From positions 985,001 to 1,049,000 of the forward strand of contig NZ_CP107716.1 of assembly GCF_025854335.1 (NCBI RefSeq): 64,000 nt of DNA. The letters run 5' to 3'. Source of the DNA: Pelagibacterium flavum (lineage in GTDB: Bacteria > Pseudomonadota > Alphaproteobacteria > Rhizobiales > Devosiaceae). Within the stretch, counting starts at the first letter, position 1; the number at the start of each line of letters is the position of its first letter. Below are positions 53,216-63,093 of the stretch, piece by piece. Under the pieces are notes generated by a model. The model saw only the letters and a program-made list of their open reading frames with translations. It was not told where the DNA came from and searched no databases. The position numbers were made by a program, and so were the translations under genes.

Positions 53216-53311
53216 GGCGTCCAAGGGCGGGCGCCGCAAATATGGCAAAGCCGCCAACTGGTGCGTGTGATCGGGCGAAATGTCCCGGTGCGCGTCGGTT
53301 GGCGGCTTTTT
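53216..53311 (+). promoter_or_regulatory. NasT (ANTAR)-responsive leader: two hexaloop hairpins and terminator
   Basis: Hairpin P1 is GGCGTCC (53216-53222), loop AAGGGC, GGGCGCC (53229-53235), with one G-U pair. After a seven-base linker, hairpin P2 is TGGC (53243-53246), loop AAAGCC, GCCA (53253-53256). Both loops have six bases with A first and G fourth, the ANTAR recognition pattern. P2 overlaps the left arm of a perfect 12-base-pair terminator stem (53247-53258 with 53298-53309) ending in a T-run. Formation of P2 on NasT would prevent termination. Confidence 0.85.
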
Positions 53312-53371
53312 CGTTTTGCGGTGCGCGGCGTGGTCCATGCCAGACGAATGGTGCAACCGACGGAGACGACA

Positions 53372-54766
53372 ATGAACTGGAACAGGGGCAAGGCCAAAAC
53401 CGCAGCTTTCGTGCTGCTCGCAACGACGGCACTGAGTGCCGGAGCTGCCAATGCTCAAATGCTTGATCTTGAAAAGGACGAACTGACGTTCGGCTTTATC
53501 AAACTCACTGACATGGCCCCGCTCGCGGTCGCTTATGAGAATGGCTATTTCTGGGACGAGGGGCTGTTCGTCACGCTGCAGGCGCAGGCGAACTGGAAGG
53601 TTCTGCTCGATGGCGTCATTACTGGCGAACTCGACGGGGCGCACATGCTTGCCGGGCAGCCGTTGGCCGCGACCATCGGCTATGGCACGCCCGCCCATAT
53701 CGTGACCCCCTTTTCGATGGATCTCAACGGCAATGGGATCACGGTCTCCAACCAGGTCTGGGAGCTGATGAAGCCCCACCTTGAGATGGACGCCGACGGT
53801 CGGCCGGTGCATCCGATTTCGGCAGCGGCGCTCGGACCGGTCATCGAGGAATATGAGCTTTCGGGCCGCCCCTTCAACATGGGAATGGTCTTCCCGGTCT
53901 CCACCCACAACTATGAACTGCGCTACTGGCTCGCCGCCGGTGGCATCAATCCGGGCTTTTATTCACCCGACGACATCTCGGGTACCATTGCAGCCGATGC
54001 CTATCTGTCGGTCACCCCGCCGCCGCAGATGCCCGCCACGCTCGAAGCCGGAACCATCGACGGGTATGCCGTGGGCGAACCCTGGAACCAGGCCGCGGTG
54101 TTCAAGGAGATCGGTGTGCCGGTCATCACCGATTACGAAATATGGAAAAACAATCCTGAAAAGGTCTTCGGCATCACCGCTGAATTTGCCGAGCAAAATC
54201 CCAATACCACGATCGCCATCACCAAGGCGCTGATCCGCGCTGCCCAATGGCTCGACGAGAACGACAACGCCAACCGTGCCGAAGCCGTCGAAATTCTCTC
54301 CCGTTCTGAATATGTCGGTGCCGACGCTGAAGTCATAGCCGCCTCGATGACGGGCACATTCGAATATGAACGCGGCGACGTGCGCGAAATCCCCGATTTC
54401 AACGTCTTCTACCGCTATTACGCGACCTATCCGTACTATTCGGATGCAGTCTGGTATCTCACCCAGATGCGGCGCTGGGGACAGATTGCCGACGACAAGC
54501 CCGACGATTGGTACGCCGAAATCGCCGAGTCCGTCTATCGCCCTGACATCTACCTCGAAGCAGCGCGTCTGCTCGTCGAGGAAGGGCTGATCTCCGAGGC
54601 CGACATTCCCTGGGATACCGACGGCTATCGCGCGCCCACAAACGAGTTCATCGACGGCGTCGTCTATGACGGCACTCAACCCAACGCCTATCTCGACTCC
54701 CTCGAAATCGGCCTCAAGTCCGGCGATCGGGTTGAAGGCACCGCCGTCGTGCCGGCCGCAAACTAG
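53372..54766 (+). CDS. nrtA: Nitrate ABC transporter binding protein NrtA
   Basis: A 464-residue protein with a signal peptide ending GAANAQM. Homologous to NasS but exported: [54 protein letters not shown] and [19 protein letters not shown] precedes the ATG at 53372. It is the first gene after the antitermination leader. The surface is strongly acidic, as in other binding proteins here. Confidence 0.93.
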   Translation: MNWNRGKAKTAAFVLLATTALSAGAANAQMLDLEKDELTFGFIKLTDMAPLAVAYENGYFWDEGLFVTLQAQANWKVLLDGVITGELDGAHMLAGQPLAATIGYGTPAHIVTPFSMDLNGNGITVSNQVWELMKPHLEMDADGRPVHPISAAALGPVIEEYELSGRPFNMGMVFPVSTHNYELRYWLAAGGINPGFYSPDDISGTIAADAYLSVTPPPQMPATLEAGTIDGYAVGEPWNQAAVFKEIGVPVITDYEIWKNNPEKVFGITAEFAEQNPNTTIAITKALIRAAQWLDENDNANRAEAVEILSRSEYVGADAEVIAASMTGTFEYERGDVREIPDFNVFYRYYATYPYYSDAVWYLTQMRRWGQIADDKPDDWYAEIAESVYRPDIYLEAARLLVEEGLISEADIPWDTDGYRAPTNEFIDGVVYDGTQPNAYLDSLEIGLKSGDRVEGTAVVPAAN

Positions 54767-54834
54767 CAAAACCTCACACTGGGGGCGGCTGGGTCGGCCC
54801 GGCTGCCCGCCAGAAAACAAAGGATGTTTCGACA

Positions 54835-55914
54835 ATGAGCATCGCGACTGACACATCGGAAACCGCGGGTGGCGCGAGCCGCCGCGAAAAGCTCTTTGCA
54901 GTCATCAACCGCGCATCGGCCTGGCTGACGGCGCTCGGCTTTGGCTGGCTCACCCCCTTGCTTCGCATCGCAGCCGGTGACGACCCGCGCCAGCAAATGA
55001 GCGAGTTGCGGGACAGTCTGCTTTTTCCGCTTATGGGGCTGGTGGTGTTCGTTTCTGGCTGGGCGATCCTTGCGCCGCAGGTCCAGACCTCGCTGGGGGC
55101 CATTCCGGGCCCTGTGCAAGTCCTCGAGCAGGCTGGCGGGTTGTGGCAGGATCATCAGGCCGAACGCGAGCGCCAGACGCGGTTCTACCTGATGCAGGAA
55201 GAGCGCAATGCCGAGCTTCTGGCCGAGGATCCCGAAGCTGACGTCCGCATCCGCGCCTACACCGGCAACCCGACCTTCATCGACCAGATTTTCACCTCAC
55301 TCAAGACAGTGGGCCTTGGCTTTGCGTTCGCAACGATCGTCGCGGTGCCGCTGGGCATCGCTTCGGGTCTTTCAAAGCCCTTCAACGGGGCACTCAATCC
55401 AATCGTTCAGTTGTTCAAACCCGTGTCGCCTCTTGCCTGGCTGCCCATTGTCACCATGGTCGTGTCGGCGGTTTATGTCGATGCGTCCGAAGCCTTCCCC
55501 AAGGCGTTGGTGATTTCAGCAGTAACGGTCACGCTGTGCTCGCTCTGGCCGACATTGATCAACACCACGCTCGGTGTCGCTTCGATCGACAAGGACCTCG
55601 TCAACGTTTCCAAGGTACTGCGACTGTCGACCGCCAAGACGGTCACCAAGCTGGTGCTGCCCTCGGCGCTGCCGTTGATTTTCACCGGTCTTCGCCTTTC
55701 GCTGGGTGTGGGCTGGATGGTGCTGATCGCCGCGGAAATGCTGGCCCAGAACCCCGGGCTCGGCAAGTTCGTCTGGGATGAATTCCAGAACGGCTCGTCG
55801 TCCTCGCTGGCGCGCATCATGGTGGCGGTTCTCACCATCGGCATTATCGGCTTTCTGCTCGACCGGGTGATGTTCACCCTCCAGACCGCCTTCACCTTCT
55901 CGTCCGAGCGCTAG
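54835..55914 (+). CDS. nrtB: Nitrate ABC transporter permease NrtB
   Basis: A 359-residue permease. A long N-terminal region with one membrane segment and a charged helix (residues ~100-130, QDHQAERERQTRFYLMQEER) precedes the permease domain with an EAA loop (DLVNVSKVLRLSTAKTVTKL). This layout is typical for proteobacterial NasE/NrtB. Ten bases separate it from the fused ATPase gene, with AGGAGG at the junction. Confidence 0.92.
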   Translation: MSIATDTSETAGGASRREKLFAVINRASAWLTALGFGWLTPLLRIAAGDDPRQQMSELRDSLLFPLMGLVVFVSGWAILAPQVQTSLGAIPGPVQVLEQAGGLWQDHQAERERQTRFYLMQEERNAELLAEDPEADVRIRAYTGNPTFIDQIFTSLKTVGLGFAFATIVAVPLGIASGLSKPFNGALNPIVQLFKPVSPLAWLPIVTMVVSAVYVDASEAFPKALVISAVTVTLCSLWPTLINTTLGVASIDKDLVNVSKVLRLSTAKTVTKLVLPSALPLIFTGLRLSLGVGWMVLIAAEMLAQNPGLGKFVWDEFQNGSSSSLARIMVAVLTIGIIGFLLDRVMFTLQTAFTFSSER

Positions 55915-55923
55915 GAGGCACCA

Positions 55924-57657
55924 ATGCCGACAATTCTAGAACTCACGGACATTGCCAAGCGCTATGGTGAGGGCGCCAGCCGCACAAGCGTGCTCGAGGG
56001 GCTCAATCTCAAGGTCGAGGATGGCGAGTTCGTCGCCATTCTCGGGTTTTCGGGCGCCGGCAAGACGACGCTGATCTCGCTGATGGCCGGTCTGATCGAG
56101 CCAGACCGGGGCGGCGTTCTCTACAAAGGCAAGGAGATCGACGGCCCCGGTCCCGAGCGCGGAGTGGTGTTTCAATCCTATTCGCTGATGCCGTGGCTGA
56201 CGGTTGGCGGCAATGTTGACCTCGCCATCGACGCTGTCCACAAAAGGCTCCCCAAATCCGAGCGCATCGCCCTGCGCAACCGCTATGTGGAAATGGTGGG
56301 CCTCTCGCATGCGGTGGACCGGCGTCCGTCCGAGCTCTCGGGCGGCATGCGCCAGCGCGTTGCGGTTGCCCGCGCTCTGGCCATGCAGCCGGAGGTCCTG
56401 CTGCTCGACGAGCCGCTTTCGGCGCTCGATGCGCTGACCCGCTCCAAATTGCAGAATGAGTTCGCTGACATCTCACAGGCGGAAAAAAGGACCATCGTGC
56501 TCATCACCAATGATGTGGACGAGGCCATCCTCTTGGCGGATCGGGTCATCCCGCTGATGCCGGGACCGGAGGCTACGCTTGGGCCGTCCTTTTCCGTCGA
56601 TTTCGCCCGCCCCAGGGACCGGGTGGCGCTCAACAGCGATGACAGGTTCATCGCGCTCAGGCGCGAAATAACCGAATATCTCATGGACGTGGGTGCCGGA
56701 CGGAGCCTATCGGACGAGCGCGATATCACGCTGCCCAATGTCGTGCCGATCACCGTGGGCCGGACCCAGGCGCCAAAGGCCCTCCAGGACGCGGCCCGTG
56801 GTTCGGCCAGCGCACGCTATGTGGAATTTTCCGACGTCAAGAAAGTCTATCCCACGCCCAAGGGCCCTCTCACGGTTGTCGATGGGTTCGATCTCAAGAT
56901 GAAGAAGGGGGAATTTATCACCCTGATCGGGCATTCGGGCTGCGGCAAGTCCACGGTGCTCTCGATGGCTGCCGGGCTCAACGACATATCCTCGGGTGGC
57001 ATCGTGCTCGATGGCAACGAGGTTGTGGGCGCTGGCCCGGACAGGGCCGTGGTTTTTCAGGCGCCTTCGCTCATGCCGTGGCTCACGACACGCGACAATG
57101 TGGCTCTTGGGGTTGATCGCGTCTATCCCAAAGCCAGTGCTGCCGAACGTCGCGACATCGTCGAATATTATCTCGACCGGGTCGGTCTGGGTGATGCGAT
57201 GGACCGCAGCGCTGCCGATCTTTCCAACGGCATGAAACAGCGGGTCGGCATTGCGCGGGCGTTTGCGCTTTCGCCGAAACTGCTGTTGCTCGACGAGCCG
57301 TTCGGCATGCTCGATTCGATCACCCGTTGGGAGCTCCAGGACGTTCTGATGGATGTCTGGGCGCGCACCAAGGTTACGGCCATCTGCGTTACCCACGATG
57401 TCGATGAAGCGATCCTTCTGGCCGACCGCGTGGTGATGATGTCGAACGGTCCCAACGCAAAAATCGGCAACATCATGGATGTCGATCTGCCACGCCCACG
57501 CTCGCGCAAGGCGCTGCTCGCCCACAAGGACTATTACGCGTACCGCGAGGAGCTTTTCGACTTCCTAGAGGCCTATGAGGGCGGCGCGAACCCCGATCAG
57601 GAAACACTCGACCGCATACGCTCCAAGCGCGCCCAACGCGCCGTAGCGGCCGAATAG
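55924..57657 (+). CDS. nrtCD: Fused nitrate ABC transporter ATPases (NrtC-NrtD)
   Basis: A 577-residue protein with two complete ATPase domains. Domain 1 has Walker [10 protein letters not shown] and signature LSGGMRQR with [16 protein letters not shown]. Domain 2 starts near residue 300 with Walker [10 protein letters not shown] and signature LSNGMKQR (one change from the consensus GG) and [16 protein letters not shown]. Separate genes or an NrtA-like tail on NrtC are more common, so the fusion makes the ATPase pair in fixed ratio. Confidence 0.92.
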   Translation: MPTILELTDIAKRYGEGASRTSVLEGLNLKVEDGEFVAILGFSGAGKTTLISLMAGLIEPDRGGVLYKGKEIDGPGPERGVVFQSYSLMPWLTVGGNVDLAIDAVHKRLPKSERIALRNRYVEMVGLSHAVDRRPSELSGGMRQRVAVARALAMQPEVLLLDEPLSALDALTRSKLQNEFADISQAEKRTIVLITNDVDEAILLADRVIPLMPGPEATLGPSFSVDFARPRDRVALNSDDRFIALRREITEYLMDVGAGRSLSDERDITLPNVVPITVGRTQAPKALQDAARGSASARYVEFSDVKKVYPTPKGPLTVVDGFDLKMKKGEFITLIGHSGCGKSTVLSMAAGLNDISSGGIVLDGNEVVGAGPDRAVVFQAPSLMPWLTTRDNVALGVDRVYPKASAAERRDIVEYYLDRVGLGDAMDRSAADLSNGMKQRVGIARAFALSPKLLLLDEPFGMLDSITRWELQDVLMDVWARTKVTAICVTHDVDEAILLADRVVMMSNGPNAKIGNIMDVDLPRPRSRKALLAHKDYYAYREELFDFLEAYEGGANPDQETLDRIRSKRAQRAVAAE

Positions 57658-57670
57658 GAGGACTACAACG

Positions 57671-60118
57671 ATGAAACAGAAGCTTGTCGTTATCGGTGCC
57701 GGCATGGCCTCGGGGCGTATGCTCGAGCACCTGTTTGACGCCGATCCCGGCGCCTATGACGTTACGCTCTTTGGCTCCGAACCGCGCGGAAACTACAACC
57801 GCATCATGCTCTCCCCGGTCCTTGCGGGCGAGAAAACCTATGAGGAAATCGTCACCCATGACGCGGACTGGTATGAACAACATGGCGTTCAGTGCCAGTT
57901 CGGCAAGACGGTCACCAAGATCGATCGTGAGAGCAAGACCGTATTCGCCGATGGTGTCGAAACGCCTTACGACAAACTGGTGATCGCTACGGGGTCAGCC
58001 CCGTTCATCATCCCGATCGCCGGCAAGGATTTGCCCGGTGTTATGGCCTTCCGCGACCTCGACGACGTTGAAAAAATGGTTGCAGCGGCTGAAAAGCCAA
58101 ACGCCAAAGCCGTCGTCATCGGTGGCGGGTTGCTGGGGCTCGAAGCGGCTGCAGCGCTTTCCAACCGCGGCATGGAAGTCGTGGTGCTCCACCTCATGGG
58201 GCATCTGATGGAACGTCAGCTCGATCCTGCTGCCGGTTATCTGCTGCAGCGCGAACTCGAAGGGCGTGGCATCAAGATCCACTGCAAGGCGCAGACCAAG
58301 GCAATCCTCGGCGAGGACAAGGTCGAGGCCGTCGTTCTCGATGACGGTACGGTTTATGACGCCGATCTGGTGGTGATGGCTGTGGGCATCCGCCCTGAAA
58401 CGCGCATCGCAACCGATGCCGGCGTCACTGTTGAGCGCGGCATTATCGTTGACGATGCAATGCGGACATCGGACCCTGATATTCTGGCTCTCGGAGAGTG
58501 CGTCGAGCACAACGGCATGGTCTATGGTCTGGTTGCACCGCTCTATGACATGGCCAAGGTCGCAGCCAAGACGCTGACTCAAACCGAGGCGGCGTTCAAG
58601 CCGGTCCAGACGGCCACGCAGCTCAAAGTAACGGGGGTTAGTCTGTATTCAGCGGGCGACTTCGCCGATGGCGAAGGGCGCGAAGAGATCGTTTTGCGCG
58701 ACGCAGCGGCCGGGGTTTACAAGCGGCTGGTTCTCGAAGGCGACAAGGTGATCGGCACCGTTCTCTATGGGGAAACCGGCGATGGGGCGTGGTTCTTCGA
58801 TCTCATCAAGAAAGCTGAGCCGATCAGCACCATGCGCGACACCTTGATTTTTGGCCAGGCCTACCAGGGGGGTGCCGAACTGGACCCTATGGCGGCCGTT
58901 GCAGCCTTGCCGGATGATGCAGAAATCTGCGGCTGCAACGGTGTCTGCAAATCCGCGATCACCGGCGCGATCGCATCCAAAGGCCTCAACACTCTCGATG
59001 GCGTTCGGGCCCACACCAAAGCATCGGCCAGTTGTGGCTCTTGCACGGGGTTGGTTGAAAAGCTGCTCGCGGCAACCCTCGGGGATTCCTACAATCCGGC
59101 CGCGGTGCAGCCGGTTTGCCCGTGTTCGGATCTCGGGCACGATGACGTGCGTCGCCTGATCGTCGCCAAGGAGCTCAAGTCAATTCCGGCGGTCATGCAG
59201 GAATTGGAATGGAAAACTTCGTGCGGCTGCGCGAAATGCCGCCCAGCCCTCAATTATTACCTGCTCTCGACATGGCCGGGCGAATATGAGGACGACAACC
59301 AGTCGCGCTTCATCAATGAGCGTGTGCACGCCAATATCCAGAAGGACGGCACCTATTCGGTGGTTCCGCGCATGTGGGGTGGCATCACCAATCCGCGCGA
59401 ATTGCGGGCCATCGCCGATGTCGCCGACAAGTTCGCTATCCCAACCATCAAGGTCACCGGTGGCCAGCGCATCGACCTCTTGGGGGTCAAGAAGGAAGAT
59501 CTGCCCGCCGTGTGGGGTGACCTCAACGCCGCCGGCATGGTTTCTGGCGCTGCCTACGCCAAAGGACTGCGTACGGTCAAAACCTGCGTCGGGTCGGACT
59601 GGTGCCGTTTTGGGACCCAGGATTCGACCGGGCTCGGGGTGCGCATCGAAAAATTCATGTGGGGGAGCTGGACGCCGGCCAAGGTCAAGATGGCCGTTTC
59701 GGGCTGCCCGAGAAACTGCGCCGAGGCGACCTGCAAGGACGTTGGCGTTATCTGCGTGGATTCGGGCTACGAAATCCATTTCGCTGGCGCTGCCGGTCTC
59801 GACATCAAGGGCACCGAAGTTCTCTGCCATGCCAAGACTGAGGATGAGGCGCTCGAAATCATTGTGGCTCTGACCCAGCTCTATCGCGAGCAGGGGCGGT
59901 ACCTCGAGCGCATCTACAAATGGGCCAAGCGCGTCGGATCGGCCTCGATCAAGGCGAACATCGTCGATGACCTGGAAAAGCGCCGCCACTATTTCGAGCG
60001 CTTTGTCTATTCGCAGAAATTCTCGCAGGTCGATCCATGGGAAGAGCGGGTCAACGGCAAGGACGCGCACGAGTTTGCGGCCATGGCCGAATTCGGCTTT
60101 CCCCAGGCAGCGGAGTAG
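57671..60118 (+). CDS. nirB: Assimilatory nitrite reductase large subunit NirB
   Basis: An 815-residue enzyme reducing nitrite to ammonium with NADH. Order: FAD/NAD oxidoreductase (LVVIGAGMASGRMLEHLF, VVIGGGLLGLEAAAAL), two BFD-type [2Fe-2S] segments (CGCNGVCKSAI and SCGSC; CPCSDL and CGCAKCRPALNYYLL), then the siroheme/[4Fe-4S] half with TCVGSDWCRFG and SGCPRNCAEATCKD. All cofactor cysteines are present. It starts 13 bases after nrtCD with GGAGGA before the ATG. Confidence 0.95.
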   Translation: MKQKLVVIGAGMASGRMLEHLFDADPGAYDVTLFGSEPRGNYNRIMLSPVLAGEKTYEEIVTHDADWYEQHGVQCQFGKTVTKIDRESKTVFADGVETPYDKLVIATGSAPFIIPIAGKDLPGVMAFRDLDDVEKMVAAAEKPNAKAVVIGGGLLGLEAAAALSNRGMEVVVLHLMGHLMERQLDPAAGYLLQRELEGRGIKIHCKAQTKAILGEDKVEAVVLDDGTVYDADLVVMAVGIRPETRIATDAGVTVERGIIVDDAMRTSDPDILALGECVEHNGMVYGLVAPLYDMAKVAAKTLTQTEAAFKPVQTATQLKVTGVSLYSAGDFADGEGREEIVLRDAAAGVYKRLVLEGDKVIGTVLYGETGDGAWFFDLIKKAEPISTMRDTLIFGQAYQGGAELDPMAAVAALPDDAEICGCNGVCKSAITGAIASKGLNTLDGVRAHTKASASCGSCTGLVEKLLAATLGDSYNPAAVQPVCPCSDLGHDDVRRLIVAKELKSIPAVMQELEWKTSCGCAKCRPALNYYLLSTWPGEYEDDNQSRFINERVHANIQKDGTYSVVPRMWGGITNPRELRAIADVADKFAIPTIKVTGGQRIDLLGVKKEDLPAVWGDLNAAGMVSGAAYAKGLRTVKTCVGSDWCRFGTQDSTGLGVRIEKFMWGSWTPAKVKMAVSGCPRNCAEATCKDVGVICVDSGYEIHFAGAAGLDIKGTEVLCHAKTEDEALEIIVALTQLYREQGRYLERIYKWAKRVGSASIKANIVDDLEKRRHYFERFVYSQKFSQVDPWEERVNGKDAHEFAAMAEFGFPQAAE

Positions 60119-60122
60119 GGCG

Positions 60123-60458
60123 ATGACCGAGTGGATCAAGATCGGACAGCTTTCCGACATTCCCCAGCGCGGTGCGCGGTGCCTCAATACGCCCATCGGC
60201 AAGATCGCCGTATTCCGGACCGCTACCGACGATGTCTTTGCGATCGAGGATCGCTGCCCGCACAGGGGCGGGCCGTTGAGCCAGGGCATCGTTCACGGTG
60301 CGCAGGTGACCTGTCCTCTACACAATTGGGTGTTTTCGCTCGAAACCGGCGAGGCGCAGGGCGCCGATGAGGGCAAGGTTCAGACGTTTGCGCTTCGCCG
60401 CGATGGTGAAACGCTGCTGATCGACGCAAGCTTTGCGCTTGCTGTCGCTGCGGAGTAG
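60123..60458 (+). CDS. nirD: Nitrite reductase small subunit NirD
   Basis: A 111-residue Rieske-fold subunit that keeps CPHRGGPLS and CPLHNWVFSL, so it appears to retain all four cluster ligands (two Cys, two His). Many NirD proteins lack them, so this one may carry a real [2Fe-2S] cluster. It lies four bases after nirB. Confidence 0.93.
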   Translation: MTEWIKIGQLSDIPQRGARCLNTPIGKIAVFRTATDDVFAIEDRCPHRGGPLSQGIVHGAQVTCPLHNWVFSLETGEAQGADEGKVQTFALRRDGETLLIDASFALAVAAE

Positions 60459-60462
60459 CGAC

Positions 60463-63093
60463 TTGACCGAACCCATCCGCACAACCTGTCCCTATTGCGG
60501 CGTCGGCTGCGGCGTGCTCGCCACGCCGCAGGACGATGGCTCGGTTCTAATCGCCGGCGATCCCCAGCATCCGGCCAATTTCGGCCGGTTATGCTCGAAG
60601 GGTTCGGCGCTGGCCGAAACCATCTCACTGGAAGGTCGTCAGCTCGTTCCCATGATCGATGGCGTTGAAGCCAGCTGGTCCGACGCGCTCGATGCGGCTG
60701 CCGGCCGGTTGCGCGCAATTATCGACGCGCACGGGCCGGACGCCGTTGCCCTTTACGGATCGGGACAACTGCTCACCGAGGATTATTACGTCGCCAACAA
60801 GCTGATGAAGGGATTTATCGGCACTGCCAATATCGACACCAATTCGCGGCTTTGCATGGCATCCTCGGTTGCCGGGCACAAACGCGCCTTTGGGTCCGAT
60901 ACTGTTCCGGGCACCTATGAGGATCTCGAACTTGCCGATCTGGTCGTGCTGGTCGGATCCAATCTCGCCTGGTGCCACCCGGTTCTCTATCAACGTATCC
61001 TCGCGGCCCGGGACGCCAGGCCGGATCTGCGGATCGTGGTGATCGATCCACGCCGCACCAATTGCGCTGAAACCGCCGATTTGCACCTGCCCATCGCTTC
61101 CGATGGCGACGTGGCGCTTTTTGCGGGTCTCTTCGCCCACCTTTCAAATGCCGGCGTACTCGATGCCCGCTTTATCGCCGACCACACCACAGGCATTTCC
61201 GATGCGCTTGACGCAGCCGACGACTGGACGATCTCTCGCGTTGCAGAGGCAACGGGCCTCTCGACAGCCGATGTAGCGATGTTTTTTGACATGTTCACGG
61301 CCACCGAAAGGGTCGTGACCGTCTATTCCCAAGGGGTCAACCAATCGACTTCGGGAACCGACAAGGTCAACGCCATTCTCAACTGCCACCTGGGTACGGG
61401 CCGCATCGGGCGGCCGGGTATGGGGCCGTTTTCGATCACCGGCCAACCCAACGCCATGGGCGGGCGCGAGGTGGGCGGTTTGGCCAACATGCTGGCCGCG
61501 CATATGGAATTTGACGATGCGGATCGTGTGGCCCGGTTCTGGAATGCGCCCGCCATCGCCACCAAACCGGGGCTCAAGGCCGTCGACATGTTCGATGCCA
61601 TTGGCGACGGGCGGATTAAGGCCGTGTGGATCATGGCGACCAATCCCGTCGTATCGCTCCCTGACGCCGATGCCGCCCGCAAGGCCCTTGCGGACTGCGA
61701 CACGGTAATTGTCTCGGACATGTTTGCGACCACCGATACGGCGCGCATGGCTAATATTTTCTTGCCCGCCGCCGGCTGGGGAGAAAAGTCGGGCACCGTG
61801 ACCAATTCGGAGCGCCGGATTTCACGTCAACGCGCCTTCCGCCCGCTTCCCGGAGACGCGCGTCCCGATTGGTGGATCATTTGCCAGATTGCCAGGCGTC
61901 TTGGCTTTTCCGGTTTCGATTACGCTTCGCCTGCCGAAATCTTTGCCGAGCACGCCGAACTTTCGGGGTTTGAGAATCGGGGCAGCCGCGATTTCGATAT
62001 CTCGGCCCTGGCCGACCGCGATTATGAAACGCTCGCTCCGGCCCAATGGCCGGTGCCACGGTCCGGCAGAGGAGCAACGCGGTTTTTCGGTTCGGGAGGC
62101 TTTTTCACGCCGGACGGCAAGGCTCGCATTCTTCCTCTCGCCCCTCCGCCCCCCAAGGATCGCGGGCCGGGCCAATTGATCCTCAACACCGGCCGCGTGC
62201 GCGACCATTGGCACACCATGACCCGCACGGGCCGCACGCCGCGCCTTTCAGCGCATTACGCGGAACCCTTCGCCGAAATTCATCCCCACGATGCCGAGCG
62301 GCTTTCGATCCGCCGCACCCAGCTCGTCCGGCTCGAGAATGCCTACGGCACCGCTATCGTTCGCGCCCTCGTCACCGACCGGCAGCAGAAGGGCTCGGTC
62401 TTTGTGCCCATGCACTGGACGGGGGAAACTGCCGTAACGGGCCGAGCGAATGCACTCCTTGGCCCGTTCACCGACCCGGTTTCCGGGCAACCGGCGCTCA
62501 AGATGGGTCGGGTCAGCGCAACGCCGGTCGATGTGGCGCTCTATGGATTCCTCGTGAGCTGCCGCAAGCCCGATCTGAGCACGCTCGACTATTGGGCCGT
62601 GGCACCGGCTCGGGAAGGCTGGCGCGCTGAAATCGCGTTCTTTGAGCGTCCCGAGGATATACTTGTCCAGGCCCGCGCCATTCTGGGTCTGCCTGCCAAC
62701 GCTCAACTGACCACGAGCCTGGATGCCCGAACGGGCCGGATCAACCTTGTCCGCTTTGACGGCGATCGGCTCGATTGCGCGCTTTATCTTTCGCCCGACC
62801 CGGTACTCGCCGCCCGCCAATGGATCATCGAACAATTCGCCGGAACACATGACACGCCAATCGCGCGGGCCAGGGTGCTCGCGGGTCGCCCAGGTGCCGA
62901 TCAGCCCGATCCGGGACCGCTGGTCTGTTCGTGTTTTGGCGTCGGTGCCAACCAGATTGCCGATGCAGTCGTCGGCGGATGCGCCAGCGTGGCGGACATA
63001 GGCGATGCCCTGCAAGCGGGCACAAATTGCGGTTCCTGCCGCACAGAAATCGGGAGAATTATCGATGCAAATCGTCTCGCGGCAGCCGAGTAA
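60463..63093 (+). CDS. nasA: Assimilatory nitrate reductase catalytic subunit NasA
   Basis: An 876-residue cytoplasmic molybdenum enzyme. The N-terminal [4Fe-4S] site is CPYCGVGCGV with GRLCSKG; molybdopterin-domain segments include DTNSRLCMASSVAGHKRAFGSD-type pattern around residue 130 and GQPNAMGGREVGGLANMLAAH. A C-terminal BFD-like [2Fe-2S] domain has CSCFGVG and NCGSCRTEIGRI. The start is a TTG at 60463 after GGAG; no ATG or GTG fits as well. It reduces nitrate to nitrite for NirBD. Confidence 0.92.
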   Translation: MTEPIRTTCPYCGVGCGVLATPQDDGSVLIAGDPQHPANFGRLCSKGSALAETISLEGRQLVPMIDGVEASWSDALDAAAGRLRAIIDAHGPDAVALYGSGQLLTEDYYVANKLMKGFIGTANIDTNSRLCMASSVAGHKRAFGSDTVPGTYEDLELADLVVLVGSNLAWCHPVLYQRILAARDARPDLRIVVIDPRRTNCAETADLHLPIASDGDVALFAGLFAHLSNAGVLDARFIADHTTGISDALDAADDWTISRVAEATGLSTADVAMFFDMFTATERVVTVYSQGVNQSTSGTDKVNAILNCHLGTGRIGRPGMGPFSITGQPNAMGGREVGGLANMLAAHMEFDDADRVARFWNAPAIATKPGLKAVDMFDAIGDGRIKAVWIMATNPVVSLPDADAARKALADCDTVIVSDMFATTDTARMANIFLPAAGWGEKSGTVTNSERRISRQRAFRPLPGDARPDWWIICQIARRLGFSGFDYASPAEIFAEHAELSGFENRGSRDFDISALADRDYETLAPAQWPVPRSGRGATRFFGSGGFFTPDGKARILPLAPPPPKDRGPGQLILNTGRVRDHWHTMTRTGRTPRLSAHYAEPFAEIHPHDAERLSIRRTQLVRLENAYGTAIVRALVTDRQQKGSVFVPMHWTGETAVTGRANALLGPFTDPVSGQPALKMGRVSATPVDVALYGFLVSCRKPDLSTLDYWAVAPAREGWRAEIAFFERPEDILVQARAILGLPANAQLTTSLDARTGRINLVRFDGDRLDCALYLSPDPVLAARQWIIEQFAGTHDTPIARARVLAGRPGADQPDPGPLVCSCFGVGANQIADAVVGGCASVADIGDALQAGTNCGSCRTEIGRIIDANRLAAAE

